A stretch of 64,000 bases of DNA. Source: Euborellia annulipes. Taxonomy: Eukaryota; Arthropoda; Insecta; Dermaptera; Anisolabididae. The stretch spans positions 1-64,000 of the forward strand of contig JAKCPI010016530.1 in assembly GCA_023213315.1 (NCBI GenBank), in the 5' to 3' direction. This document shows positions 42,700 to 53,933 of this stretch, piece after piece (positions within the stretch are counted from its first letter, which is position 1; each line of letters opens with the position of its first letter). The notes below the pieces were generated by a model. The model was given only the letters and a program-made list of their open reading frames with translations. It searched no databases and was not told where the DNA came from. Both the position numbers and the translations under genes were made by a program.

Positions 42700-43267
42700 A
42701 ATTCTAAATTCTCTCGTATCATCAATTCAGTATTTTCTGTCCGCTATTAAGTAAGCATGGTACCTTTTCTTGTAAATCCCAACGAGCGTGCAGATCTGAT
42801 GTCATCGGGGAATGAGAGATAAAAAAGAAGAGATTGAGATGAACGATGAGACAGAGAAAGATGAATGATCTTTTAAAACCCTTATTACTAATACTCTACA
42901 ATCCGAGATATCAATTTTGAAAGATCTAAAGGTAAATTTCAAAAAAAAAAGAAAATATTTGGAATTTATAGAAAGGTCCATCAATCGGAAAATGGATTTT
43001 TTTTTTGAATGAAAGAGAAACCCCGAAAGTGACCTTAATTCGGATTGGATCCTGTGACCTTTGCCCCCTTCTATTGGTTAGAACAGCAAGTAAAAAAAAA
43101 ACTGGTGAGAGCCTCTTCTTCTTCCTCTAACCCGGATTTCGGACAGGGGGGATATCATTTTTTTTATCCTAATCGTGCCAATGTTTGTTTGTTGAAGTGG
43201 GACACCGAGACGGCCCTCAATCAATGGAGCTGAGAAAAAATCCAAGAAATTTTCGTTTGATAAGAAA
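42700..43267. other. Spacer
   Basis: AT-rich. A frame at 43045-43233 has no clear coding character. Confidence 0.4.
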
Positions 43268-43363
43268 AAAAATCCGGTGTGACTGGTCGCACAGCACACA
43301 ACTTTCTCTTACTTTTGCTAGGAGAAAGTTTTGTACTGTGCTTGTTGACATTTCCGCCTATAG

Positions 43364-43863
43364 GGAGGGGCGTCAAAAGACGCTCTCCTCCTTGGAAGCC
43401 ATACAGAGGCGTGCAATTAGACTGATAGGTGATTCTACCCTTACTGCATCCCTACAGTCACTAGATCATAGAAGAAGAGTATCTGCACTATCTCTCTTCT
43501 ACAGGTATTACCATGGTCAATGCTCTGCCGAATTAAAATCAATTATCCCACCCAATGCAACATATTCACGGAACACAAAGAGGCATCTCCCAGCATCCCT
43601 ATGCTGTTCAGATCACGACTAACAGAACAAAACAATTTCATTCTTCCTTTGTCCCCATGACCTCCCGTGATTGGAACGAGCTCCCTGCATCTATCTTCCC
43701 CAAAACCTACAACCTTCAGACTTTCAAGTCTAACCTCAACAGGCATCTTCTCAGTTCCCGCAGTTGAGTTTCCCCTTTATGCTTCTCCTTTTGTTTTTAT
43801 TTTCTTCCTGGATGTGACTATTGGTCATTATAGGTCTTCGGACCTTATGCACCCATTACAAAA

Positions 43864-43890
<27 letters not shown>
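43364..43890 (+). pseudogene. LINE reverse-transcriptase C-terminal fragment and 3' UTR
   Basis: The frame LSSLEAIQRRAIRLIGDSTL...RRRVSALSLFYRYYHG, after a frameshift near 43590, continues as QITTNRTKQFHSSFV...SRDWNELPASIF...NLQTFKSNLNRHLL and stops at 43765-43767. This is the conserved region after the RT domain in Jockey/CR1-type non-LTR retrotransposon ORF2. A ~95-bp 3' UTR and a poly(A) run follow. The 5' part is missing, as usual after incomplete reverse transcription. Confidence 0.8.
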
Positions 43891-43894
<4 letters not shown>

Positions 43895-43942
43895 AGTATT
43901 CAAGATATAAAATTTATAAACAGAGAAAAACATTTATATTTT

Positions 43943-44091
43943 CATCAATTCAAATGAGATTGTCACAGATGTAACAACCTTTTTAATCTTAGCTGAATTG
44001 TACCTGAAGAAGGCCACAGAATGAGTGGCCGAAACGTTGTAATTTTTACAAATAAACCACAGGTAAACCGAAAATCAAATTCTTTTACTAA
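43943..44091 (+). mobile_element. 149-bp hammerhead-like insertion, 10-bp TSD
   Basis: Flanked by TTTATATTTT (43933-43942, 44092-44101) inside HL1. The core CUGAAGA, GGCCAC, loop, GUGGCC, GAAACGUUGUAA lies at 44004-44035 with a perfect six-bp stem II; UUGUAA/UUACAA after GAAACG could form stem III. Resembles a truncated Penelope-like or retrozyme end. No protein. Confidence 0.55.
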
Positions 44092-44156
44092 TTTATATTT
44101 TGTTACCATGGCCACCATTTGTCTTATCTTTCCTATGAAGTACAAAGGTAAAGTGG

Positions 44157-44395
44157 CCCTCGGGGCTTGGTGTAGGGGTTAGCGTGCTAACCAAGAGTCG
44201 CGGGTTCGGACCCCAGGCAGTCCGATGATTTTATTTAAGCCAATTGGATACCAAATGGCTTAAATAAGAATGCCTGGACCCCATATATGTATATTAAATC
44301 AATAACGGATTATTGTAAATGTCTTATATGGCCTGAGTTGCCTAAAAGACAGTGTGAACGTGTGTGTGAGTGTGAGTGCTTTTTTTTTTAATAAA
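44157..44395 (+). mobile_element. SINE-A in HL1
   Basis: Head CCCTCGGGGCTTGGTGTAGG with the anticodon-side region deleted, B box CGCGGGTTCGGACCCC, palindrome and GTGTGAGTG tail. HL1 GTAAAGTG is duplicated around it. Confidence 0.8.
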
Positions 44396-44823
44396 AAAAA
44401 AAGGGTAAAGTGTGCTTTAAACAATTTTGAGAGCAAATTGAGAATATATATTTTAAAGAGCATCTAAAAAATAATTGATTTATGAAGCCAAAATCGTCAG
44501 AGTGAATTTTTAGAAAATCGAAAAATACTGAAAAAGTACATAATAGTAGCAGTCAATAAAGTAATGGTACTCCTTGGCCGATTTTGGTCAAAAGCTTCGT
44601 GTTACGTGCCAGAGAGGTGGCTAAATGAAAAAATATAAAATTTCAGCCTCCTAGCTCAATTCCTTCATGCTTTAAATTGAAATCGAAATTCACTTTTTTG
44701 GATTCAGGGGACCTCAAAACATGTATATCCATCAAAATCTCGACATCGAATTTTTGACATGAATCCAATACCATACTTTCTCTCCATATATATATTTAAC
44801 ATATATAGAGGTAAGAGAAAGCA

Positions 44824-44965
44824 ACCAAATGGCTTAAATAAAAATGCTTGGACCCCCCAATATGTATATTAATCAATAACGGATATCGTCAAAGTCTTAT
44901 ATGGCCCGAGTTGCGGAAAAGACTGTGTGAATAAGAAAAAAGTGTGAGTGTTAAAAATAATAATA
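44824..44965 (+). mobile_element. SINE-A 3' half
   Basis: ACCAAATGGCTTAAATAAAA to GTGTGAGTGTTAAAA; the tRNA-like head is absent. Confidence 0.65.
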
Positions 44966-45121
44966 AAAAAAAACTAATCGTGTTCGCACACAAATAATTT
45001 TAAATTATCTAAACTCAAATACGAATTTTTTTTTTGATACTTTTTCTACTTCGTATACGAAAAAGAAAAAACTATATATTCACAAAAGATCAGATGTGAC
45101 AACTTAACGATTACCGGTAAC

Positions 45122-45245
45122 CATGCCCCCCCCCCCAGAAGGCTCCCCGCCCCTAGAAAAATTGAGTCAATCTGGGGCCTTCCAGTCCCCCAGGGAGTAT
45201 GGCTGGTCCCAAGGCCCCCGGCCAAATTCCCTAGTTACGCCCATG
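45122..45245. mobile_element. hAT-like MITE, CATGGGCGTAAC ends, 8-bp TSD
   Basis: CCGGTAAC on both sides (45114-45121, 45246-45253). The right end CTAGTTACGCCCATG is intact; the left end keeps only CATG before a C run. Same family as 40483-40689. Confidence 0.7.
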
Positions 45246-45629
45246 CCGGTAACAAAAAACAGCAGTTTTTTTTTTTATTAATAAATAATAACAAAGCAAA
45301 AGGTTCTCCCTTTAAAGGGAAGTTCTCCCGTTTGCGTTTTAAAATCAACATGAATTATTAATTATTATTATTTAATCGAATTTCAATTATTATTTGCTCT
45401 GGGCTTAAAAAAAAAAAGCACACACAAGAGAACTAAATCCATTTTTAATAATAAAAAAAATCGTAATATTTCATTTCTATTTCAGTAATGGAGGGCACGT
45501 TCATAATTAAAGGGATAAAATTTTTAATTTCATTATTTGAAATAAATAAATTATGCATATGATATTTTTAAAATTGAAAAATAATCTACAATATTTCAAA
45601 ATAAAAGGGAAAAATTATTTGTATCGAAA

Positions 45630-46030
45630 GTTGTGTTGTGTGTAGATTTGTGTGTGTTAGTTGACAGTAGGGTACAATTGAATTAGATGTAAAATTTATA
45701 AATATGGGAAAATATTTATTTTGTACCATGACATTTCTCATCTTTTTATGGAGTCAAGAGTAAAGTGGTCTCAGAAGATTTCAATCAAAATGAGAATATA
45801 TTTTATAGAGAATCTAAAAAATAATTGATTTTTGAATAAAAAAAAATCGTTGGAGAAATTTTGAGAAAATCGAAAAAAACGAAAAAGACATCAGAAAGTT
45901 AGTTTGGGATTTGATAAAGTATGGTCCCGGGGGTGTTTACTTAAATATAAAATTTCAACCTCACTCAATCCTTCATTAAAATTGAACACACCCACACACC
46001 CCACCCACCCCCCCACCCACCCACCCACCA
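45630..46030 (-). mobile_element. HL1 copy with many micro-deletions
   Basis: Recognisable HL1 order (AGATGTAAAATTTATAAATA, ATTTATTTTGTACCATGACA, AAAAAATAATTGATTTTTGA) but with dozens of 1-6 base losses compared with every other copy, then a CCCACCCA tract (45988-46028). See findings for a possible assembly cause. Confidence 0.65.
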
Positions 46031-46160
46031 GAAATGTCGTGGAGGGTCAGAGATCATATCTCACGAGTTTTTTTAATAGGAGAAAAAAAAAGAGTGGGAA
46101 ATTTTTTTTTTACAGTAAATAAATCAGTGGATATTTTTACTTTCTTTTACCTATAAATAT

Positions 46161-46245
46161 ATACTAGCCTCGCGGTCTGTCCCCCCTCTGTCCACCCATC
46201 CAGCTGTCTTGGCCCTTTAACGGACCCTTGCCTTTCTTAAATCAT
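46161..46245 (-). mobile_element. HL2 Helitron 3' end
   Basis: ACTAGCCTCGCGGTCTGTCC and CCAGCTGTCTTGGCCCTTTA resemble the CTAG end and GC-rich subterminal segment at 42037-42130. Confidence 0.5.
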
Positions 46246-46349
46246 GAATCTTAATTTTTCAAATAACTCGTTCCAATGTATTTGATAATAATTTGTAAAT
46301 ATTCATATTGCAATGACTGTAGAAATATTAATTGGAAATTTAAATTGGA

Positions 46350-46549
46350 TATAGGAGACGTAGCCGCCATGGAAATTACATAAAAGACTTATTTAATTAT
46401 TAATCGTCAACGTTTCGGTCGCAAATCACGACCTTCATATCATACACTTTTAACAATCGTCCTGATGAAGTCGATGACCGAAACGTCGACGATTAATAAT
46501 TAAATAAATGTCTTTTTACATCCCTTGCCTGTTGTTACGTCTCCTATAT
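46350..46549. mobile_element. Short fold-back element with hammerhead-like cores
   Basis: Ends ATATAGGAGACGTA and TTACGTCTCCTATAT. The plus core (46462-46484) reads CUGAUGA, GUC, GAU, GAC, GAAACGUCGACG. The left-arm core (about 46410-46434, minus) keeps GAAACGUUGAC and stem II but has AUAUGAA for CUGAUGA. Confidence 0.6.
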
Positions 46550-46675
46550 CTAATATAAATATTCAAATTAATTTTATCATTTATTATATATTCCTATGGG
46601 AATAAAAGGAAAAATAATAATTATATTTATTTATATCCTTCATAATTACAATACTGTGTGTGTGTGTTGGTTTTT

Positions 46676-46905
46676 TTTTCTTTAAACACTCACACTTTTT
46701 TCTCACTCACATCTTTTCAAGAACTCAGGCCATATAAGACTTTGACGATATTAATTAATATACATATTGGGAGTCCAAGCATTCTTATTTAAGCCATTTA
46801 GTATACAAATGGCTTAAATAAAATCATCGGAGTGCCTGGGATCCGAACCCGCGAACCTTGGTATACAGGGCAAGCGCTCTGCCAGATACACCAAGCCCGA
46901 GGGCG
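46676..46905 (-). mobile_element. SINE-A
   Basis: Complement of SINE-A from CACTCACACTTTTTTCTCAC to CCAAGCCCGAGGGC, with B-box complement GGGATCCGAACCCGCG. Confidence 0.75.
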
Positions 46906-47261
46906 AAGGTGACATATGAAATTAAAAAAAAAAAATTGCAATATGCGCTCAAGGTGCTGTAATTTTATAATTTTAAACTTGTATGTTTTGCGGCTTCAGA
47001 TTGCTGCTCAGTCTTCTATCAAAGAAAAAAAATAAAGAAAATTTAATTATATAGCCATTTTTATTATTTTTAATTTGAAAGATTTAATTATTTAATTATT
47101 AAAATTAATTGGCTTTGATTTTTTTTTTTTTTATAAGGCAAGAGAGAGTACTCAATGCTTTTCAAAATTCTGACTCTCATAATCTCTTCGTACCCCATTT
47201 GGGGATTTTGGACTTAACACGTCCTCTATATTAGAGTGCAAAATTTAATTCCGAAATTTCA

Positions 47262-47705
47262 ACGAAAAATTCATGGGACGTGACACGAACCTTTTAAACA
47301 AAATCGACCAAAGAGTACTAGTACTTTACAGATGCACTTTTTCAGTTTTTTTTTTTTCGATTTTCTCAAAATTCGCTTCAACGATTTTGAATAAAATTCA
47401 AAAATATATTATTTTTTAGATACTTTTTGAAATGTATATTCTCATTTTGCCATTGAAATATTCTGAAGACCACTTTACTCTTGTACTTCATAGGAAAGAT
47501 AGGAGAAATGGTTGCCATGGTAACAAAATATAAATATTTTCCGATACTTGTAAATTTTACATCTTGAATTCTAATATATCGGCGGAAACTAAATATATGT
47601 GGACACGAAAAATCTGGTGTGACAAGCACAGAACACAACTTTTGATTACCGAAGGTAAAAGAAAGTTGTGTGCTGTGCGACCAGTCCCACCAGATTTTTT
47701 TTATT
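47262..47705 (+). mobile_element. HL1 element, 5'-truncated
   Basis: From GGGACGTGACACGAACC through AGTACTAGTACT, GGTTGCCATGGTAAC and the full terminal hairpin ending CCACCAGATTTTTT. Confidence 0.75.
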
Positions 47706-48879
47706 TGAACAACATCGGACTCGCCCGTGCTCTCCACTTTCGATAACAAAATAAGTACGGTAAAAACCCTTAAAATATATTAATTTAAATAATCTGGATA
47801 AAGGATAAAAAAAAAGTTCCAAGTCAAGACAAAACGAATTAAATAAATATTTTTATCTATTCCAAAAAGTCTACAGAACAACCGGGTCCTTATTGGATCG
47901 GAGCTGGCCTGACCCAAAAAGGGCACGGCTGCATTTTCCTGGATAAAATGTTATTCGTATAAATGTTTCTTATGAAAACTGGAGGGATAGCTGCCATTGG
48001 CCAACAGCCACACAAACAAAAGATAAAAACAAATAAAGTAGTAATATAAAAAAATAATAAAGTTGTAAGATTTATGCATAATAAGAAATGCATATAAAAT
48101 TTTTATTTTTATTTTTAAAGTCATTTCGGCTGCTGAGGCCATTTGACTACAAAATTTTTAATTTAAATGCATATATTGATTCGGTGGGTGTTCAACAGTC
48201 TTGTTTGTTGAGGAGTTTCAGCACCTCTTGGCGATCGATGATCATAAAAAACTAACCTCTTCCCCGAATATTTTTATATTTATTTCAGGTCATAACGACC
48301 CCAGAAAAATTTAATGTGTGCACTTATGTATGTGATGTACTTTTTTGCTCATTTCTCTGGAATTATTCATCTGATTAGGATGAGGTTTGGCAACTTTGTA
48401 GTCTTAAGAAGGTATTAAAACTAGAAATGAAGCGGTACAAATGAGCGCGGTAAATGATTATCGCGAACTACGGTTTTCACAGCTTCCTCAGAATCAAATC
48501 TTTTGATACTCAGCCTCAATAATCAGGACGATAGCCTCTAGAAGTGGAGCAAATTTTAAGACAATCCGTTCAGAAGTTATTCATAAAAAGTGAAAAAAAA
48601 AAAATTACGTTTCAAGATTTCAAACTTCGTTATTGTTAAAGTTTAAAATTGGAACAAAGGTCTTGCCAAAAGCTATAATGTAAAAAACTTCTAATAAAAT
48701 GTAAAACAAGAAACGAGAAAAGGAATTTGCATTAAATTTGCAATAAACAAACAATCTGAAAATAGTCTATTAAAGAAAGTTGAATAAAATCAAAGAAATA
48801 TAATAAGAATTATACCATTTTTGAGGAATAAAATAATTTTCTCTGTCGAAACAGATCAGGATAACGTCATTTCCCACGT
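47706..48879. other. Spacer with unclassified repeats
   Basis: 48119-48135 TTTCGGCTGCTGAGGCC resembles the SINE 3' GTTGCCGAAA box. 48280-48600 looks like an unclassified dispersed repeat (TTTCTCTGGAATTATTCATC). No exon seen. Confidence 0.4.
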
Positions 48880-48884
48880 TTGAG

Positions 48885-49258
48885 AGCAAAACGAAAGAGC
48901 ATCTAAAAAATGATTGATTTTTGAATTTTAATCAAAATCGTTAGAGCGAATTTTGAGAAAATCGAAAAAAACTGAAAAAGTACATCAATAAAGTACTAGT
49001 ACTCTTGGCCGATTTTGATTAAAAGCTTATTTTTACGCTCCCGTGGGGTGTTTAACTTAAATATAAAATTTCAACCTCCTAGTTCAATTCCTTCATGCTT
49101 AAAATTGAACACAGATTGGCTATGTCGCGAAAACCACTTTTTTGGATTCAGGGGACCTCAAAACGTGAAGATCCATCAAAATCTCGACATCGAATTTTTG
49201 ACGTGAATCCAATACTTTCTCTTTATATATATTAACATATATAGGTAAGAGAAAGTAA
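48885..49258 (-). mobile_element. HL1 element, lacking the hairpin end
   Basis: From AGAGCATCTAAAAAATGATT through AAAGTACTAGTACTC to GGTAAGAGAAAGTAAAAA. The CA/GACA slot is almost absent here. Confidence 0.75.
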
Positions 49259-49759
49259 AAAAAAATTCTGTTTAATTCATAAAAATAAATAATTCCATTC
49301 AAATGGAGGTCTATGGAGACAACAAAGCCATTAAGGCACAAATTCAAAAGGGCAAACACTTTTTTTTTTTTATTTTTTATATTCCCAAGAGGAAGAGATG
49401 AAGAAGAAGAAGAAGAAGAAGGAGACAAAACGTAAAGATCCTACGGGATTGACGAAATTGAATTTTCGAGACGCGCACTTCTTAGGAGTCAGAGAGACGG
49501 TGAGGTGACTTGGTCTCGGATCATTCCAAAGTGTTATTTGCTCATCATAAATGGAATAAAACGTCGCGTCCTCTTTAAGCTTTTCTTGTCTTTTTTTTTT
49601 ATATTTGACTATATACACACACGTATATGGAAAATAAACCATCCGTGAATTATCATTTTTATATTTTTTTTTTTTTTTTTTTGTTATAGTTGGAAAAAAA
49701 GGTCTGTCTCTACTTTATCCTTACAAAATACTGGGATTGTCATTTTTTGTACCATCTAT

Positions 49760-50095
49760 ATTTTTTCGGGGGGGGGGGGGGGCTGTTCTCAAAAATTTTT
49801 TCTCATGTGTGCCGTTCGCGGAACCAGAATTTTTCCCGTTCGTAAAAATATTTTACCTTGGTTTTTAGAGAAGCAAAATTTTTTCCACCCGAAATTTTTT
49901 TCATGTGCCGTTCGCGGAACATTTCACTCTTTGCGGGACCTGGGATTTTCGTGCTGCGGAGCCGAGCAAACATTTCGGGGGGGAGGGGGGGCGAGACCCA
50001 TTATTGTCTCTATATCCCTATATAGGGCTATATGCATTTAGAAAATTTCGGGGGGGGGGCCCTCGGCCCCTCCTATATACGCCCCTGACTGAAAC
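49760..50095. mobile_element. hAT-like MITE remnant with GGAACC repeats
   Basis: Long G runs, GTGCCGTTCGCGGAACC units and the right end TATATACGCCCCTG match the inner element of 26196-26685 (CAGGGGCGTATATA). No clean target duplication. Confidence 0.5.
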
Positions 50096-50298
50096 ACACT
50101 TTGGAGTGTTTTAAACACGATCTTTGTGGTTTTAAGTTTCAACAAAAAATTTCAAGTACCGTTTTTTGAGTAAACAAAAAAAAATGCATTTTTCCTGTTT
50201 AATAGGTGTGGAGGGAGCATTTCGAAAAAAAAAATCCCAATTAACAATGTATTAATATTTGGTGGGAATTTTAAAAGAATTTTAAACATATTTATTTT

Positions 50299-51214
50299 AT
50301 GAGAATGTGGTATATGGGCAGCCAAGGCGAAAAATAAAATAAAAATCTATTTTTTCGTCGACGTTTCGAGTGCCGACTCGCTCATCAGGACCTACGATCA
50401 GTCAAACAATTTTATTGTAATAGATCATAATTTACACAAGAGTTAACAAAATTAAAAAATAGTAAGATATATACAAAAATGATGTCAAGTTGTCAGGTTA
50501 GTTGACATGGCAGTGTAGCAACGTTATTACCAATTTATATTTTCTTGAAAAATTCTCTTTACTGTTCCGAGGTCGAATGAATTAAATCTTATTTTTATTA
50601 GTGTGTATAGTTAAACTAATTTTATAATTAAAGAGGATAATCTTTTATTTTTATATTTGAATATTAATATTAGTTGTTTTTTTCAACTAACCTGACAAGT
50701 TGACATCATTTTTAATTAAATGCTTTTATTTAACTTACTCTTTCAGGGTCACCAACTTTTTAGTCTTTGTTTAGGACACTTCCAAAAAAACTAAAAAGTT
50801 TTAAAATAAAAATATAATAAAAAAATGCTTTTATTTACGTAAATTGAACTAAAAAGAGAGAAATAATTTAATTGTTCTTGTTAAAATTGTTGAATATTTA
50901 TGACTTAAAATAAAAGCGTGGGGGGCTTCGAAGTGATTCCGAGAATATACAATTCTTTAAGCTATCAATGTGCGCCCACGCTTTTATTTATTTAAATAAA
51001 AGCATTAAAAAAAAAAAATTTATTATATTTTTATAGTATGTATCTTACTATTTTTTAATTTTGTCAACTCTTGTGTAAATCATGATCTATTACAATAAAA
51101 TTGTTTGACAGATCGTAGGTCCTGATGAAGAGTGCGATCGGCATTCGAAACATCGACAAAAAATAGATTTTTATTTTATTTTTCGCCTTTGCTGCCCATA
51201 TACCAAATTCTCAT
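50299..51214. mobile_element. 916-bp fold-back element with hammerhead-like cores
   Basis: Arms begin ATGAGAATGTGGTATATGGG and are inverted at the right end. The right-arm core (51122-51151) is CUGAUGA, a GAGUGC stem with a GAUCG loop and GCAUUC, then GAAAC. The left arm (50363-50398, minus) is CUGAUGA with a damaged stem II, then GAAACGUCGACG. GUC directly precedes CUGAUGA in both. An AT-rich inner inverted repeat (near 50724-50830 and 50968-51040) lies in the loop. Confidence 0.65.
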
Positions 51215-51261
51215 ATCATAATATCCAGCCATCAAGAAACAACTAGTTAATATTTATTTTA

Positions 51262-53932
51262 TCTCTATATATATAAAGAGACTTGTGACTGACTGACTTA
51301 CTAAGTGATGACAACGCCCAGCCTAAACTATAATAGCTATAAAGCTGAAATTTGGCATGTGGAACCCTTATGTGCCCAAGGCGTCATTTAAGAAGCGATT
51401 TTTCGAAATTCAAATTTTAAGGGCACCAAATGGGCTTTTATGGATATTTTTTTGATTTTAAATAATTCTTAAATGAGATGAGATATCAATTTGCTCTCTT
51501 CGCTTAAACCTTCCTTAGAAGAATATCTAAATTCGTTGTTTCAGGGTTTTTTGAAATTCGACCTCTAAGTACCCCAAATCGCCATTTTGTAAAACAATTC
51601 GGATTTTCCAACTTTTAACTGAAATGAGATTTCAATATGCTTTATACCCTCAAAGTATCCTTAAATGAACCCCTAAAAAGTAATTTCGGGGTTTTTTGAA
51701 ATTCCGCCTTTAAGTACCCCAAATTGTCATTTTTATGAAAAATTCGAGTTTTTCTAACTTATAACTGAAATGAGATAAAAATATGTTTTTCTACGCTAAA
51801 AGCCCCCCCTTAAATGACCCCCCTCTCTAAACGCGCAATTTCGGTGATGTGTTTTACAATCCGTGTCGCTCAGTACCCTAATTGATCATTTTTGTGAAAA
51901 ATGCACGTTTTTTCCCAACTCTCCCTTCTCTTCCCTATCTTCTCTATATATATAAAGAGACTTGTGACTGACTGACTTACTAAGTGATGACAACGCCCAG
52001 CCTAAACTATAATAGCTATAAAGCTGAAATTTGGCATGTGGAACCCTTATGTGCCCAAGGGGTCATTTAAGAAGCGATTTTTCGAAATTCAAATTTTAGG
52101 GGCACCAAATGGGCTTTTATGGGTATTTTTTTGATTTTATTTAATTCTTAAATGAGATGAGATATCAATTTGCTCTCTTCGCTTAAACCTTCCTTAGAAG
52201 AATATCTAAATTCGTTGTTTCAGGGCTTTTTTTTTTTTGAAATTCGACCTCTAAGTACCCCAAATCGCCATTTTTGTAAAACAATTCGGATTTTCCAACT
52301 TTTAACTGAAATGAGATTTCAATATGCTTTATACCCTCAAAGTATCCTTAAATGAACCCCTAAAAAGTAATTTCGGGGTTTTTTGAAATTCCGCCTTTAA
52401 GTACCCCAAATTGTCATTACTTTCTCTTACCTATGTATATATATGTAATATATATATAGAGAGAAAGTATTGGATTCATGTCAAAAATTCGATGTCGAGA
52501 TTTTGATGTTCTTCACGTTTTGAGGTCCCCTGAATCCAAACCAAAAAAGTGGTTTTCGCGACATGGTCTGTCTGTGTGTGTGTGTGTCTGTGTGTGTGTG
52601 TGTGTCTGTGTTCAATTTTAAGCATGAAGGAATTGAGCTACAAGGTTGAAATTTTATATTTAAGTTAAACACCCCCGGGACCGGAAAAATAAGCTTTTAA
52701 TCAAAATCGGCCAAAGAGTACTAGTACTTTACTGATGTACTTTTTCAGTTTTTTTCGATTTTCTCAAAATTTGCTCCAACGATTTTTTTTTAAATTCAAA
52801 AATCAATTAATTTTTAGATTCTCTTTAAAATGTATATTCTCATTTTGCAATTGAAATCTTCTGAAGACCACTTTACTCTTGTATTTCATAGGGAAGATAG
52901 GAGAAATGGTTGCCATGGTAACAAAATATAAATATTTTCCCATACTTATAAATTTTACATCTGAATTCATATGTTACGTACTGTCGGGAACTAAATATAT
53001 GTCGACACAAAAAATCTGGTGTGACAGGCACAGTACACAACTTTCGATTACCGAAGGTAAGAGAAGGTTGTGTGCTGTGCGCCAGTCACACCAGATTTTT
53101 TATGAAAAATTCGAGTTTTCTAACTTATAACTGAAATGAGATAAAAATATGTTTTCTACGCTAAAAGCCCCCCTTAAATGACCCCCCCCCTCTCTAAACG
53201 CAATTTCGGTGATGTGTTTTGAAATCCGGCCGCTCGGTACCCTAATTGATCATTTTTGTGAAAAATGCATTTTTTTCCCAATTCTCCTTCTCTTCCCTAT
53301 CTTCTCTATATATATAAAGAGACTTGTGACTGACTGACTTACTAAGTGATGACAACGCCCAGCCTAAACTATAATAGCTATAAAGCTGAAATTTGGCATG
53401 TGGAACCCTTATGTGCCCAAGACGTCATTTAAGAAGCGATTTTTCGAAATTCAAATTTTAATTTATGGCCCCCCCCCCTCCCCCCCCCCCCCGCCCCACC
53501 CCCCCTATCCTCCCACCCGCCAAAAGACGAAGTAAAATCCCCCAATTTTTTAAATATTATTAGGTTTTATATAATTTTTATACACATAATCTATTTGGGA
53601 GATTTAACAAATTTTAAGAGCACTGAAACCTTTTGGAGTTTTTTTTTTTTTTTAAATTTTTTAATGACCTTTAAAGGGGCTGAGATATCAATTTGCTTTT
53701 TGCTCCAAAGAAGAAACGAGGCATTGATGTTGAGGGTTGGCCACGAATTAAGAAGGTTTATGCTCCGGTTATTTCAGGGTTTCAACGATCGTCGTGCAAG
53801 AAACATGCCCGCAAATCCTAACCTTGCTCGCCGAAGGCGAGCAAAAAGAGCTCGCCGAAGGCGAGCTCGGGGTCCAGGGGGCGAAGCCCCCTGGCTAGCG
53901 CAGGTTCGCCGAAGGCGAACGCTTGCCGCTAG
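51262..53932 (+). mobile_element. Helitron (HL3) with tandem ~679-bp 5' units
   Basis: The 5' end TCTCTATATATATAAAGAGA follows an A; the 3' end CTAG precedes a T. Two GC hairpins precede the end: CCAGGGGGCGAAGCCCCCTG (from 53874) and TTCGCCGAAGGCGAA ending 9 nt before CTAG, the typical Helitron spacing. The 5' segment is tandemly repeated (51262, 51941, 53303), the third copy truncated after ~160 bp. Unit 2 is interrupted by HL1. No Rep/helicase frame: non-autonomous. The Arg-rich frame at 53700-53954 is a by-product of the GC repeats. Confidence 0.75.
52415..53101 (+). mobile_element. HL1 element inserted in HL3 unit 2
   Basis: Complete element from ACTTTCTCTTACC to CACACCAGATTTTTT. Unit 1 of HL3 has the empty site GTCATTTTTATGAAAAAT. 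Here the left side keeps TT and the right side the remaining Ts, so entry was inside the T run without a target duplication. Confidence 0.85.
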
Positions 53933-53933
53933 T

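Larger units (their letters stand above)
43268..44822 (-). mobile_element. HL1 element hosting LINE, hammerhead element and SINE
   Basis: HL1 pieces in correct order: 43268-43363 (terminal hairpin, GACATTTCCGCCTATA), 43893-43942, 44092-44156, and 44402-44822 ending GGTAAGAGAAAGC. Three different retroposed elements fill the gaps. Confidence 0.8.

Noticed and set aside
45988..46028. CCCACCCA tract as telomere-like repeat
   Set aside because: It occupies the variable microsatellite slot of a decayed HL1 copy.
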